Of a stretch of DNA of 64,000 nt, positions 13,301 to 22,651 are shown one piece after another. This DNA comes from Diphasiastrum complanatum (lineage: Eukaryota; Streptophyta; Lycopodiopsida; Lycopodiales; Lycopodiaceae), in assembly GCA_029204225.1 (NCBI GenBank), contig MU832117.1, positions 22,473 through 86,472 of the forward strand, written 5' to 3'. Position 1 is the stretch's first letter; every line of letters begins with the position of its first letter. The position numbers were made by a program, and so were the translations under genes. The notes under the pieces are model-generated. The model worked only from the letters and a program-made list of their open reading frames with translations. It was not told the DNA's origin and did no database searches.

Positions 13301-16300
13301 GCCAGTGAGGTAGGCCATTATAAATGGCTAACTCATGTGCCTCACCAAACTGTAACAAGTACTCACCATATGAAGTAATAGGTCCCAGTCAATCATCAAA
13401 AAACCTGGTGATCTCCAAGCTGTCACTATTAAGGGCATGGACTCGCATCTAATTTGTAGCATCATGGAGCTCTGACTGTCATGAAGCATTAAAATCCCCA
13501 GTGAGGAAAATATGCCCTCGCTTTGCAAATCTGATAATATCCACTGAAAGGTCCAAATAAGGTGAGCCAACACCCTCAACAAAGGAGGACTCTGGAGGAA
13601 AATAGCAGGCAGCAATGAAGATATCCCTGTCCAAACCAATCGCTCGTCCTATGATACGAAGCCAAATATACCGAGCATGCTCATCATGCCTGACAAACTC
13701 AAACATCTGATGGAGGGACTCTCTGTATAGACAAGCCACTCCTCCCGAACCACGGCCACTGGCTGATCTAGTCTCATATCTGTATACTGAATCCCATCTG
13801 TATACAGGGAAGGTGGGTGAACCGCGCACCTGGCTCTCGTGAGTCTCCATGAAAGACAATAGGTCTCGACCAGTGATAAAGTCAATCAGATCGCCTGCTG
13901 TAGAAGATGAGTGGATGCCATCACAGTTCCATACCCCAATCTGAAGATGGTATGGATGGGGCCCCGGGATGCTCCCAATCCCGGGGGCCCCGAATTCCTA
14001 GCTCTGGGAACTGCTAGGGGTACCAGCAACAAAACGTATCTGGCCATCTCGATATATAACCCGTCTACCAGTCTCTCGAGCCACCTGGAAGGCTTTACGC
14101 CTCTCCTCAACCTGGATGTAGGTAAGATCGTCATCCATATATATGGTAGTGCCACGTAACTAGGCTCTACAGCGTAAAGCCTCTCTGCGGCTGTCTAGGG
14201 ATGTGAAGCGAACAATCAATGTAGCTGCATCTCTGGTGGTCCTCCAAGCTGTATCTAGCCCATCTGTCACATGTCCTAGAGTGGTCTCGAGAAATCTCGT
14301 AGCCTCGGCAATGGCATCCTGTGTGTCCAGTATGCCACGAACCCTAATGTTATGTGCCTTTTGCTCCCTTTACCGCTTTTCCGAAATGGTGGCTGAGATG
14401 ACCGAGGAGATGGGAGCGCTAGGCTTGGTGCCTTTCTTCAATACTGTTGCCCATAAGAGGGTTTCTTCTTTATGTTGTTCCATCTTATTTTCAAGTTCCC
14501 ATATCATGGTGGTAGCCGATTCCGAGGCCGCAACTTGTTTAGTACTGATCGCTTGTTCCAATGAGGCAACTTTGGATTGCAACAGGTTCTTTTCTTTGAG
14601 TAAGGTGACCACTATTCCCTGCAGTTGTGAAAATTCCTGTTTCAAAAGCTGGAAATCCGCTTTCATTTGGTTAGCTTCCCAGGAGGAAAATAGTTCAGTT
14701 GATTTGGAGGGAGTGTATGGGATAGGTACTGTAGATGGGGGAACTGTGGATTCGTGGGAAATAGGAATAGGAACGAGGCCGGTAGGAATGGCCAGATTGA
14801 TAGGACTGGAGATCAATGAAGATGCAGAAGAGGTGGAAGAAGAAGAAGATGAGAGAGGGGAACGAAGAGCAGAGGCAGGGAAGGTGTTGCATCAGAGGAG
14901 GCAACGAGTGCAAGGGGGGGTGGACAGGCAACAAAGGCAGGGTCTCAACAAGCAGGGGGGTGTAACAAGAGGTATGGATGATGGTGATCCCATGAGATAG
15001 TCAAACTATAATAAGTACTCACCATATGGGGTGATAGGTCCTCCCATCCCATCACTGTCAAGAGTGTGAACGCGGAGCTGGTCGCTGGTGTCATGAAACT
15101 CTGACTGTCACAATGATGTCCTAGCATTAAAATCCCCAATGAGGAAGATATGCCCCCGCTCTACGAATTTGACAATGTCCAATGTGAGATCAAGGTAGGG
15201 TGAACCAATCCCTCAGCAAAAGATGAAGACTATGGAGGAAAATAACATGCCGCAATAAAGAGGTCCCTATCCAAATCAATTCCCTACCCAACAATGCGGA
15301 TCCAAATATAACGCGCATGCTCGTCATGTCGGACGAACTCAATGATCGCACGAAGAGACTCCCTGTATAGGCATGCAACTCCTCCAGATCGGCGAGCACT
15401 AGCTGATCTAGTCAAAGGTCTTTACACAAAATCCCATCTGTACCCTGGGAAAGTGGGTAACCCTCGATCCTGACTCTCACGAGTCTCCACAAAAAACAAT
15501 AAATAAAGCTAAGGAATAAAATCAATCACCTGCTGTGAAAGATGAATGTATACCATCAATGCATAGGGCCCCGGGATACTCCCGAACACGGGGACCCGAA
15601 GTCTCTAGCACTGTGAACTGTTCGGAGCGGTAGCAAGAAAGCGCATCCATCCATCCGGATATATGGACCTACTTTTTGTTTCTCAATCCTATCTTCCAAT
15701 TCCTTTATATGCGTTTCCAAGAAACAATCGAATTGGGAAAGGTAGCCCAATGGTTGAGTTTGCATATAACAATGCAAAGCACTCAGCAATAGGTTATACT
15801 CCATTCATGTTGATGTATGGTTTCCAGCCTCGTGCCCCCATTTCCATTCGCCTCAAAAGGTCTCAAGGTTAGTGCAACACTGGATTTCTTGCAGGATATG
15901 CAAGAAATTGCTTGTCACTCAAGATAACGTAAAAATGGCTTAAGATAGAGCCCAATTTTACACCAATCAAAAGCGAAAGCCTCAAAGGTCTACCTTAGAA
16001 TTCCAAAAGATTCTAAGGTATTGAGAACAAGGAAATGTCATAATTTATCCCCTCGATTTTTGAGGGCCCTTCCATAATGTAAAGAAATTTAATCATAATG
16101 CTTATCAGCTAGATCTTCCTCAAGGAATCAAAATCCATCTAATCTTTCACTTAAGTCGTTTAAAGGAACAACTTGGTGCGAAGGATGATTTGATTCAGGC
16201 AGATGAGCTAATTCAATTAGAGATCTATCACCCTTTGTACCTTCTGAACCACAGGCCATTGTCGATGTATGTCAACGTGGGCTCAAAAACCGGCAGGTGA

Positions 16301-17253
16301 CCAAGTACCTGCTTCATTGAAAAGGTGATTCCGAAAATGAGGACACTTAAACGAGTTTAATCTTGGACAGAGATTCCCAGATTTCCTTCCATAAACAAAA
16401 AGTCTTTTTAAGGGGGAGGGAATGGTAGGGACCCACAACCCCTTGGGTCCCATACCTAACTTGAAACCAGGCGTTGGACAGGCCTATTGACTTGACTAGT
16501 TTGACTCGTGGACCGCATGCATGCCACTTCTCGTTTTCAGGGACATGTGCTTGGCATGGAGGCTCCCACCTTTGAGGTATACAAGGGAAGATCTCAGTTA
16601 CCATTCATTCTATCTACCTTAGAGGTAGTGGATATGTGCATAGCGAAGATGGTGCTCGCCAGGGGCAAGAGAAGGCCGAAGGTGCTGGCGGCGGCATGGG
16701 ACATCGCTAGGCTAGAAGCTTGATCCCGCTTGTTAGCTAGTCCTTAAGCTCAGGGCATGGAGGATGGATCTGGATTGGATCCAGATCTTGTTTCGGTTTC
16801 TTCTGTTGACCGACACCTAGCAGTTTCTAATTGTGTGGTCGTAACATTGTCTTTGCCACCTGATCAGCTCTCCCTACAAAAAGGACACCCTACTTCTCCA
16901 CAAGCTGCTCTCTTCAACTTTTGAAAAATTGCTCAAAATCCAAAGACTTTGGTATGACTATGCTTCCTATTCTGAAAACTGACTGCTTTACAGAAAGTGC
17001 ACCCACTTTCAGATTAAGCAGCTCAAATCAAGAATCTGAAAATGATCTAGAAGTTTCTAAACTTTCACAAATCACAAGGTAAACAACCTGCTCTAATACA
17101 ATGATGAACATAGAAGTCTATCTCTGAAGTATCGTACCCTCAATAACAAACACAACAGATGAAATATCGAAGGAAACTAACTATGGAAGTATCAACAATA
17201 CAAGGAAAGCTTAAGCACCACAAAAAACCGAAGTTAGTAAGTCCTGATGCTTG

Positions 17254-17316
<63 letters not shown>

Positions 17317-20300
17317 AGAAAGCCTTCTTGAGGATGAATCCTCCCTTGCATATTTAGAAACTATTGAGTTGTCATCACTACCTTCAATCCTATGCCACAT
17401 AGCATGTACATGTTGCAGGGCTGTGTTGTCAAGCGACGCACAGTTCGCCTGCCTGTCTGTGCGACTGCCTGCGTGCATTGGGGTCCTCAGGAATTGTCCC
17501 ATAAGTTGTTCGGGTCATTGGTTCCTCCTGCTTATAAACGGTTGTTGCACATTGACTCCTATCCCCTGGTACCCGTTTTGGGGATGAGGGGTCTGCGGGT
17601 GGCTAGGCAGTTGGGAGTGGGATCCCAAAACGCGGCCCGCACGCGTGCATGTGGCCAGTGGGCCAAGTTCTTTTCATGGTATCAGAGCCAGTGGGGGGAG
17701 GTACTTTTGACTGTCCTTGCTTGAGTGGGGGTGTTGCAGGGCTGTGTTGTCAAGCGAAGCACAGTTCGTCTGCCTGTCTGTGCGACTGCCTGCGTGCGTT
17801 GGGGTCCTCAGGAATTGTCCCATAAGTTGTGCGGGTCATTGGTTCCTCCTGCTTATAAACGGTTTTTGCACATTGACTCCTATCCCCTGGTACCAGTTTT
17901 GGGGATGAGGGGTCTGCGGGTGGCTAGGCGGTTGGGAGTGGGATCCCAAAACGCGGCCCACACGCGTGCATGTGGCCAGTGGGCCAAGTTCTTTACAGTA
18001 CACTTGGCCACTTTGGCCTTACTTATTTAACTACAAAGAGGGATACAATGTCTTTACATTTAAATTGCCCCCATGACAAATTTAAAGATAGAACCATCTA
18101 AGTGCCTAGCGGCTAGGAGTAAAATAGGCATTATATTTCAACAAGACACTCACCTCTTCCAGTTCCCGACGCCTACGCTTTGTCTCCTCAATCTCTGCCT
18201 CATCAAATTCTTTATAGCCACCAGCCCGCCCCTCCCTGACACATGCAAGTACAAAATATTTAGTGGTCACCAAATAAAATCTGCTCATGACAGGCAAGCA
18301 GATACTGGTGAAAACCACATAGCAATTTACCTTTGACTCTTTCATTCTGTCTTCTGCTATAGAACATTTTACAAGCCGATGACCATATATTACTAGATCA
18401 GCTACCAAAAAAGTGCTCTGGTGCAAATATCCTAGGTGCTTGTGATTATTTCTGAGCTGTGCAAGGGTTGGCTTATAGAAAAAAAACATATTAAAAAACT
18501 AGTTACAGTCAAAAACTTTTCAGTGTGGTCCTAAACGGAGTAGCTTCTTCATACAAAAATATCCAAGTTGGAAAATTAATAAGAATATGACTAACCAAAG
18601 AAAGACACATCCCCATGAATAGAGATAACAACTCAGCGTAGACATAACATCAAAAGTCAAGTTTGGGAAATAAGGTACACAGCATAAGAAATATAAGGAG
18701 AGCCTCAGTTACAAGAATATAATGAGTTACAGTAATGGTGAAGAGGGACATTAACAGGAAGACAAGTCTGAAAATTTTCTTTAGGTGGACCGTGGAAGCA
18801 TGTAGCATAAGCATGTAATTGCGAATATGGCACAACACAATGTTTAGATAGGTCTTTCTAAGAGATAGACTCAAGGTTTTAAACTGGATAATTGATTGAT
18901 TATGCTAGAAAATGATGGTTTTCATCTGGCTCAAATTGTCCATACCAGCTTACACATTCCAGTTTCACCTTCATTAGTACATAACATTTGTTAGCTTCGA
19001 AGTTTCAGATTGATTCTAGCATGATATGCATGGAGAGAAGTAACAACTTTTAGAGGAGTATATTTTGGCTAATACAAACTCGAGTATTTGCCATTATAAG
19101 AAACCATTGGCTATTTCTGTACAAAAGATTCCTTATAAAATCTTGTGAATACACATAACATAATTACCTGACACCACCTTCAGTCATTCCTGGCTTTGTT
19201 GTATTGCATATATTGCACTTCATTCGCTTTGCCCAATTTATGTTGCCACACCTTTAAAACAGTTCAAAGATATGTCAAATCCAAAAAGTAAACATCAAAA
19301 ATAAACTCTTTATCTAGCGACTGTCATCAGTGCCTAAGTTTCACCCCACACCATACTGACAATTGAACGTCAACCGGCTACTTGATTACAAAATAGGCCA
19401 AAGCTGCAAGAAACTGATGACAATTCTCATTTTTTTGTAATAGAATGCAGTATTGCTCCTGGAAATTAGCCACACCCAGAAATAGAACATCAGTTAAATA
19501 CCGGCAAACTCACATTGGACAATTCCAGTCATTTGGGCCAAACAGTCCCGGTGGTCCACCAGGACCCCGGCCTCGGCCTGACACATCAGGAGCACCACGC
19601 CCTCTACCACGACCTCCACCCATGCCACCGGCTCCAGCTCCACCAGCAGGGCGAGCAGTCCCGCAGCGATTACACACACCTCGAAAAGCAAAGTTAATGT
19701 TGGCACAACTGCAAAAGACCAGCACACAGTTAAAGTCTGGTGACTGAACCGATGCGCCACCTTACCTGGTCATTTAAGACCACCAGGATATTACTAAAAT
19801 GATAACCTCTTGGCAGGGTACTATGATGCCCTAACAAGGTGTCGATGGCCTTCCCACAAATACGAAGTTTCCAAGAGCTCTGACAATAAATTTTGCAATT
19901 TTTGGACTTCAATAATAGCCATAAACAGCATCCTTTTCAAGCATTTGGTACAGTGGTAATGAAATAACCGTCAACTACCTAAAGAATATGCAACGATATT
20001 CCTGTATAGATGCACTTTTTTGCACTACACTTGCATGCTCAATAATCAGCAGTAACTAGTCGAATTACACATATGGTGATGGTGAGTTTCTGTGAACACT
20101 TAATGGAATAGATGGTCTATAGATAACATACTATCTATTTTAGCTTGGACATTAAGATGTTTGAAATAATCAAAAGCCAAAAGGTCAAGAAGATTATGTA
20201 CCTTACATGGTGCAATTCCTTTAAGACACTCACTCAAAACCGAGTTTGTTTTAAACTCACAAGTTACAGAAAAAGCCTTGTAGTACTCAAAGTACAATAA

Positions 20301-21109
20301 GTTATGAAGCTGCACATGCTTTAAATCCTAAGAATGTCACAAAAGGCATAAGTAACAAAATATGTAAGAGACTAAAATAAGCTGCTCACCAAAGTCATCA
20401 CAGACCTTGGATTTGGGCATGGCCAATCCCCTTCTTGCTGCCAAGCTTTGCCACCTGTTTCTCCTCGTCCCCTTCCCCTACCTCCCCCAGTGCTACCATT
20501 ATCAAGCACACCACCTGTACCAAAATCATCAGCCCAAGCCGGATTGGCCAAGGAATTCTCTTGTACAGGCACTTCATTCACCAATGGCTGCTCAATCAGT
20601 TCTTTGCTTTTCGTCTCAGCAATTGATACGTTGATTATTCTTCCATGGAAGTCAGTGTTATCAAACCATTCAACAGCAGCAACGGCAGCATGAGGGTCCT
20701 CATATGTGACAGTGGCATCTCCTTTTGGTTCATTCGTAGACTTATCTCGATATATCCATATCTTTGGTTGCCCACTTCTTTTATCCATCTGCACAGGCAC
20801 ATAGACTTTAAAGTTTTCTGTATGTCGAAATTTCAGAGTTTCCAACATCAGGAACAATCCGAACAGATAAGCACCAAAAGGTCTACTTGCAACAAAAAAG
20901 TTTCAAGAAAGCTAATTATAATTTGCAATGTTGCAATAAAAAATAGGAAAACTAAAAAGCACTGCACACAAACAATGTCTTTTCTGTACCTTGAGAACAC
21001 CAATCTTCCCAAAATGTTCAGCCAATAGCATCTCATCCGTTCCTGGTGGCAAATTGCAGACATATATTGCACTTGTTTGATGCGTAGCACCTTTTCCGGG
21101 ATTTGCCAT
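2282..21109 (-). CDS. TAF15: TAF15-like FET-family RNA-binding protein, six coding exons, 457 aa
   Basis: The coding sequence joins 21109-20990, 20788-20406, 19708-19514, 19251-19168, 18235-18154 and 2791-2282. All introns are GT-AG, phases match and the frame is open for 457 codons to TAG. The RRM covers about residues 13-98, with RNP2 IYVCNL at 15-20 and RNP1 KGDATVTY at 62-69. Two RanBP2-type zinc fingers follow: W162 with C164, C169, C180, C183; and W229 with C231, C234, C245, C248. Gly/Arg-rich linkers lie before and between them. The YDEFGNLKKKFR motif comes next, then a long Arg/Asp/Glu tail. This order is that of plant TAF15/TAF15b, which are nuclear RNA-binding proteins associated with TFIID and RNA processing. 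The ATG at 21109 matches the family start (MANPGKG, then the RRM). A likely 5' UTR acceptor lies at 21154-21155. Intron 5 is 15.4 kb. The family call is firm; the paralogue (TAF15 or TAF15b) is not resolved. Confidence 0.92.
2945..3090 (+). repeat. Degenerate direct repeat, partner at about 6530-6680
   Basis: Both copies read approximately catttggacastagcarytggtcacartgg, and both continue with a similar ctagc...gttga segment about 90 bases later. The copies lie 3.6 kb apart in the same orientation inside intron 5. They look like two old copies of one short dispersed element. The family is not recognised. Confidence 0.4.
7262..7343 (+). repeat. (CG)n(GA)n compound microsatellite
   Basis: About 20 bases of alternating GC/CG, then about 60 bases of (GA)n. 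It directly abuts the 3' end of the minus-strand LINE, whose last bases are ATTAATAAAGC followed by the CT tract, so the tract may descend from the element's 3' tail. Confidence 0.9.
7727..9680 (-). pseudogene. LINE ORF2 C-terminal part: reverse transcriptase and zinc finger
   Basis: The RT motifs are clear: FVDFRKAFD (motif A), GVKQGCSLSPVLFGLY (motif B), LLYADDVVLVS near 8980 (motif C, intact YADD) and GLGVNLSKTRVM (motif D). TYLGVLF follows at about 8790. The C-terminal CLLCPLHEIESEEHFIFRCP near 7950 is the Cys/His finger typical of plant L1-type LINEs. Breaks are a frameshift just before YADD and stops near 8840, 8540 and 8415. The catalytic residues survive although the frame does not. 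Confidence 0.85.
9681..10050 (+). repeat. 5' LTR of the non-autonomous element
   Basis: It matches 12223-12598 almost base for base, from taataaatgataatg to gatttcctaca. The terminal TGTTAGAAG present in the 3' copy is missing here and replaced by LINE sequence, indicating a small deletion at the left junction. Confidence 0.9.
10051..10063 (+). other. tRNA-iMet primer-binding site
   Basis: tggtatcagagcc lies immediately after the 5' LTR. TGGTATCAGAGC is the standard plant initiator tRNA-Met primer-binding site. Confidence 0.9.
10187..10520 (+). repeat. Four spaced copies of a GCAGGAGGGCGCC-like motif in the leader
   Basis: Copies lie near 10189-10204, 10273-10287, 10390-10404 and 10503-10519. 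Each is followed or preceded by recurring phrases such as agtgaagatccg and ttgctgatttt. They sit between the primer-binding site and the ORF and look like an internally duplicated leader. Confidence 0.5.
10890..12053 (+). CDS. 387-codon ORF of the non-autonomous LTR element, gag-like N-terminus
   Basis: The frame runs from a true ATG to TGA without interruption. Its first ~75 residues resemble a Ty1/copia gag start: LDGTNYSSWSCKLRY at about 17-31, then KSAWETLLKMYRIKDSSS, the usual 'SAKEAWDTLxxxY' block, with the intervening part missing. The remaining ~310 residues are Ser- and hydrophobic-rich and match no family I know. There is no zinc knuckle, protease, integrase or RT. It may be a shortened gag fused to unrelated sequence. 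Whether it is translated is unknown. Confidence 0.5.
   Translation: MARDLGAIRTCSCEDMLDGTNYSSWSCKLRYCIDVMIEILLVTRSILYHLRFCKTSKSAWETLLKMYRIKDSSSCFLLSSSSSLKVEGQSHAKFDPCLSTSTSLHRNVGMVKHSSSLEPFVASDGCISEELYEQASQDNVLEKAEIKHSLKPFCTNGGGEKIMSISTLVQSGVLLDYLGVQSGKLLVFFLKMVDTRFSHSLLIIFSQCYIVSILLCIGNGLRKVFGQQGSHLEHFGQQSVGDFVAVGQPATASCWLSESLRDSKASFYLGGNTHASPKSVPYADFHVLMLTSYDDGVVLPSVGEQIIDSKIREDVMVKEYHTLLYVSCGKKTYGIMWEPLMDCKSIFRFVAGFLITYFGWSMLVSTFRLDATALRILHLFYIGHDWG
12214..12598 (+). repeat. 3' LTR of the non-autonomous element
   Basis: 385 bp from TGTTAGAAG to CCTACA, preceded by the purine tract aaggaggg. It is near-identical to the 5' copy. LINE ORF2 sequence resumes immediately after 12598. Confidence 0.9.
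12599..13905 (-). pseudogene. LINE ORF2 N-terminal part: EEP (APE-like) endonuclease
   Basis: The minus strand encodes VWNCDGIHSSS, then LLSFMETHES (the conserved E of the METHES/ETK motif), YRWDSVY, SGRGSGGVACLY and, near 13490-13480, LTGDFNA (the GDFN motif). DYLMGSPSSIPLIHRFHI at about 13270-13200 corresponds to the end of the endonuclease fold. These are the landmarks of the exonuclease-endonuclease-phosphatase family that nicks the target for LINE retrotransposition. Frameshifts near 13640, 13480 and 13330 break the frame. The coding resumes across the LTR insertion at 9680 (RTRDIEDLESELL). Confidence 0.8.
13990..14816 (-). pseudogene. LINE ORF1-like protein (coiled coil plus RNA-binding-like region)
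   Basis: The intact part (14816-14370) reads as a Pro/Ser/Thr-rich start followed by a coiled coil of about 60-70 residues with leucine/valine heptads (FQLLKQEFSQLQG, LLKEKNLLQSKVASLEQA). After one stop the frame continues with HNIRVRGILDTQDAIAEA and DAATLIVRFTSLDSRREAL, which resembles the RRM-like part of L1-type ORF1 proteins. It runs on, with one further stop, into the endonuclease frame. ORF1 proteins bind the element RNA. The plus-strand 265-codon frame here is its shadow. Confidence 0.65.
14956..15661 (-). mobile_element. Second, older LINE fragment (endonuclease region)
   Basis: This stretch aligns in the same orientation with 13240-14050 of the neighbouring LINE: the gggccccgggat...cccgaa block near 15570, the caaatata...gcatgctc block near 15310 and the 'DYLMGSPSSIPL' end near 14990. 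It carries more damage (stops, frameshifts) than the neighbouring copy. It stops where the neighbouring LINE's 5' end begins, and its far side abuts gypsy sequence. Confidence 0.7.
15662..16422 (+). pseudogene. Ty3/gypsy pol 3' end (integrase C-terminus and chromodomain-like tail)
   Basis: MVEFAYNNAKHSAIGYTPFML, then YGFQPRAP at about 15750-15840, is the classical gypsy integrase end. Broken frames continue with LPQGIKIHPIFHVSRLKEQLG near 16110-16175 and a chromodomain-like QVTKYLLH.KGDSENEDT.TSL near 16295-16360. The polypurine tract agggggaggg lies at 16411-16420. Several stops break it. The upstream gag, protease, RT and RNase H are missing. Confidence 0.8.
16423..16990 (+). repeat. Probable 3' LTR of the gypsy element (right end uncertain)
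   Basis: The sequence TGGTAGGGACCC begins right after the polypurine tract, as an LTR should. No second copy is in the window, so the right boundary is a guess. Confidence 0.45.
17254..17315 (+). repeat. (TG)n(AG)n compound microsatellite
   Basis: About 40 bases of (TG)n pass directly into about 20 bases of (AG)n. Confidence 0.95.
17411..17676 (+). repeat. 5' LTR of the TRIM
   Basis: 266 bp from TGTTGCAGGG to TTTTCA, followed at once by the tRNA-iMet primer-binding site. Confidence 0.93.
17732..17997 (+). repeat. 3' LTR of the TRIM
   Basis: 266 bp from TGTTGCAGGG to TTTACA, same length as the 5' copy, followed by the gtaca target duplication. Confidence 0.93.
18154..18235 (-). CDS. TAF15: TAF15-like exon 5 (residues 261-288)
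   Basis: An 82 bp exon with acceptor GCATGTGTCAG and donor GAG|GTGAGT. It encodes EGRAGGYKEFDEAEIEETKRR followed by RRELEE, the conserved acidic/basic helix just before the DDGEMYDEFG motif. It is followed by the 15.4 kb intron. Confidence 0.9.
19168..19251 (-). CDS. TAF15: TAF15-like exon 4 (residues 233-261)
   Basis: An 84 bp exon that completes zinc finger 2 (CGNINWAKRMKCNICNTTKPG) and ends with MTEGGV before AG|GTAATT. The acceptor is TTTTAAAG. It is too short to stand out as an open frame and was found by following the family pattern. Confidence 0.88.
19514..19708 (-). CDS. TAF15: TAF15-like exon 3 (residues 168-233)
   Basis: The acceptor is TCTTTTGCAG. The exon completes zinc finger 1 (SCANINFAFRGVCNRCGTARP), carries a GGRGRGRG-rich linker and begins zinc finger 2 (GPNDWNCPM). 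The donor is AT|GTGAGT. The bases AT join a G from exon 4 to give Met233. Splitting both zinc fingers across introns is internally consistent in phase. Confidence 0.9.
20406..20788 (-). CDS. TAF15: TAF15-like exon 2 (residues 41-168)
   Basis: The acceptor is GTGCCTGTGCAG and the exon opens with MDKRSGQPKIW. It carries the rest of the RRM (KGDATVTYEDP, AAVEWF, FHG), an acidic linker with NPAWADDFG, a short GRGRGRG run and the first two zinc-finger ligand positions (DWPCPNP). The donor is AG|GTCTGT, with a C at +3, a little unusual. The last two bases pair with a T from exon 3 to make Ser168. Confidence 0.88.
20990..21109 (-). CDS. TAF15: TAF15-like exon 1 (residues 1-40)
   Basis: The exon encodes the start methionine and the first half of the RRM, including RNP2 (IYVCNLPPGTDE) and the FGKIGVLK segment. 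It ends AAG before GTACAG, phase 0. The 5' UTR probably continues to 21153, where the minus strand reads TTTTCATGCAG, a good splice acceptor, so the untranslated leader is probably interrupted by an intron. Confidence 0.9.
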
Positions 21110-22651
21110 TTCAGAACAAGTCTTTCATGTACTTCAATTCCCTGGCTTAACAGCTGCATGAAAATCAGCAGGATAAAAACCAGATAATGAATGAATAACC
21201 CGGACTCTCCAAATTGAGTAGAAAATTTGATACAGACTTGCAACATGTGACTTCCTGAAAGCACAATGAAATGGGCATCAAACAGTATTTGTCATTATAG
21301 AATGGCCTAAATGTTACAACTTGCCTCATAGTATCCTGTGCCAAAATCAATGTACGAGCAGCTTACTCATAGTGGAAAACATTTGAAAATACTAACATGC
21401 TCAACTCCTCAGTGACACTCCATGTGATGGTTTATGTATATGTTCTGAGTGTGTGTGCACCCAAGTCATGCACGTGTGCAGCCCTTATGGACCATATCGA
21501 AATAGTATAAAGCGTGTTTGACTCGATTGCAGGTTGCAAATGTGTAACAAGGTCTAGATACTAGTTTTGATTCACAAAAGACACAATCACAGCACAAGTT
21601 ACAAGACAACCATAATTTTAATGCACATACCACTCCATATCATAGCAAAATACTACACTTCATTAAGGATACACAAGTACAAGTACCTTGCGCCATAGTA
21701 CGCACAAGTAGATGCACACTTACCTAAGGTAGACACCACTCAACACAAGGCTGCAATCAAATCAGTCATTACCAGTACAAAATTGGGCCCTGCTTATACG
21801 ATTCTAAGAGTACCATCAATACTACTTCACTAATAAGGCAACTTCCCACATACCATGTGTCACTCCTAAATGTGTGGCCTCATAGGACTCCAACAACCAA
21901 GGCCATAATACCCACAAACGTATTGATTCAAAGTAGCACTGTGAATTTAGTGCCAAGGCTGAGGAGAACATCTACTACATAGGGGCCTATTTCAAATTTA
22001 TGTATCCATAGAAGTACCTCACAAAGATACATAGAACAACCAAAATCTCAAAGAAAAATAATCATTATCTCAAAACACACAATTACCTTCCGTTAAAAAC
22101 TATTTTGTTGTATGTCCCAGGCTCCAGCACAAACTTTGCTGTTGAAAATAATTTAATGCATCAAGACTATGTGGTAAGACAGATTTCCTGCAAATTTATG
22201 ATCTTTTTACAAACCTAAAGAACGTTAAAATGGATACCTCTTCAAAGCATTTTTGTGTTTTCTTATTGAATATGGTTGTACCATAGGTGCCCAGAATCGC
22301 ATTTCTGGGAAAAAAATGTCCCAACGTGTTTCTCAGAAACACGATGGCTTTTCGAGCAAGATTGTTATTATATGCCCATTTCCTCCAAGTAGGTGCAATT
22401 TTGCAGTGTCTTGATTTTCAAGCTGTTTATGCATTTGCTATACATTTAACCTGTATACATTATTGGACAAAACTCTTCACCATTATGCTGCTCTTTGCAT
22501 TCCCAATACCTTACCTTTCCCATCACAAATGTTTTGTGGATGGCATTTCTAGAATCCTTTGCTCGCACAAAGTCTCACTTTTTTGGCCTAGCATGAGACA
22601 GATGAGTCACTGCGTGTCCATACATGTACCTTCGCCAAGAACAAGATGGAC

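Larger units (their letters stand above)
7344..14955 (-). mobile_element. L1-like LINE (non-LTR retrotransposon), interrupted by an LTR element
   Basis: On the minus strand the parts come in order: a coiled-coil ORF1 (about 14816-14000), an EEP-type endonuclease (13905-13260), a linker, then (after the LTR element at 9681-12598) an RT with YADD, and a C-terminal CCHC-type finger ending at 7727. The 3' UTR ends with a small hairpin (7365-7378) and ATTAATAAA. Excluding the insert, the element is about 4.7 kb. Several frameshifts and stops break it, so it is not autonomous now. It was inserted within an older LINE copy (14956-15661). Confidence 0.85.
17411..17997 (+). mobile_element. TRIM element (terminal-repeat retrotransposon in miniature), complete
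   Basis: Two 266 bp direct LTRs (17411-17676 and 17732-17997), each TGTTGCAGGG...CA, enclose only 55 bp. That interior is a primer-binding site tggtatcagagcc (17677-17689) and a G-rich polypurine tract (gagtgggg, 17724-17731). The element is flanked by a perfect 5 bp target duplication, gtaca, at 17406-17410 and 17998-18002. The LTRs differ at about nine to ten positions. It codes for nothing; the open frames across it are repeats of LTR sequence. It lies in intron 5, about 160 bp from exon 5. Confidence 0.95.
2792..18153 (-). other. TAF15: Intron 5 of the TAF15-like gene (15.4 kb, transposon nest)
   Basis: The intron runs from GTGAGTGTC (18153) to TTTTGCAG (2792). It holds the elements listed below: a LINE with an inserted LTR element, a second LINE piece, a gypsy 3' end and a TRIM. 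I recognise no gene in 2900-7260 of it. The outer exons are intact, so the intron must be removed for the protein to be made. Confidence 0.8.

Noticed and set aside
14203-15000. 265-codon plus-strand frame
   Set aside because: It is antisense to the LINE ORF1, whose minus-strand reading has a coiled coil and continues in register with the RNA-binding-like region.
17392-18030. Apparent small proteins with near-identical sequences at 17.4-18.0 kb
   Set aside because: They are translations of the two TRIM LTRs; the similarity is from the direct repeat, not from a gene family.
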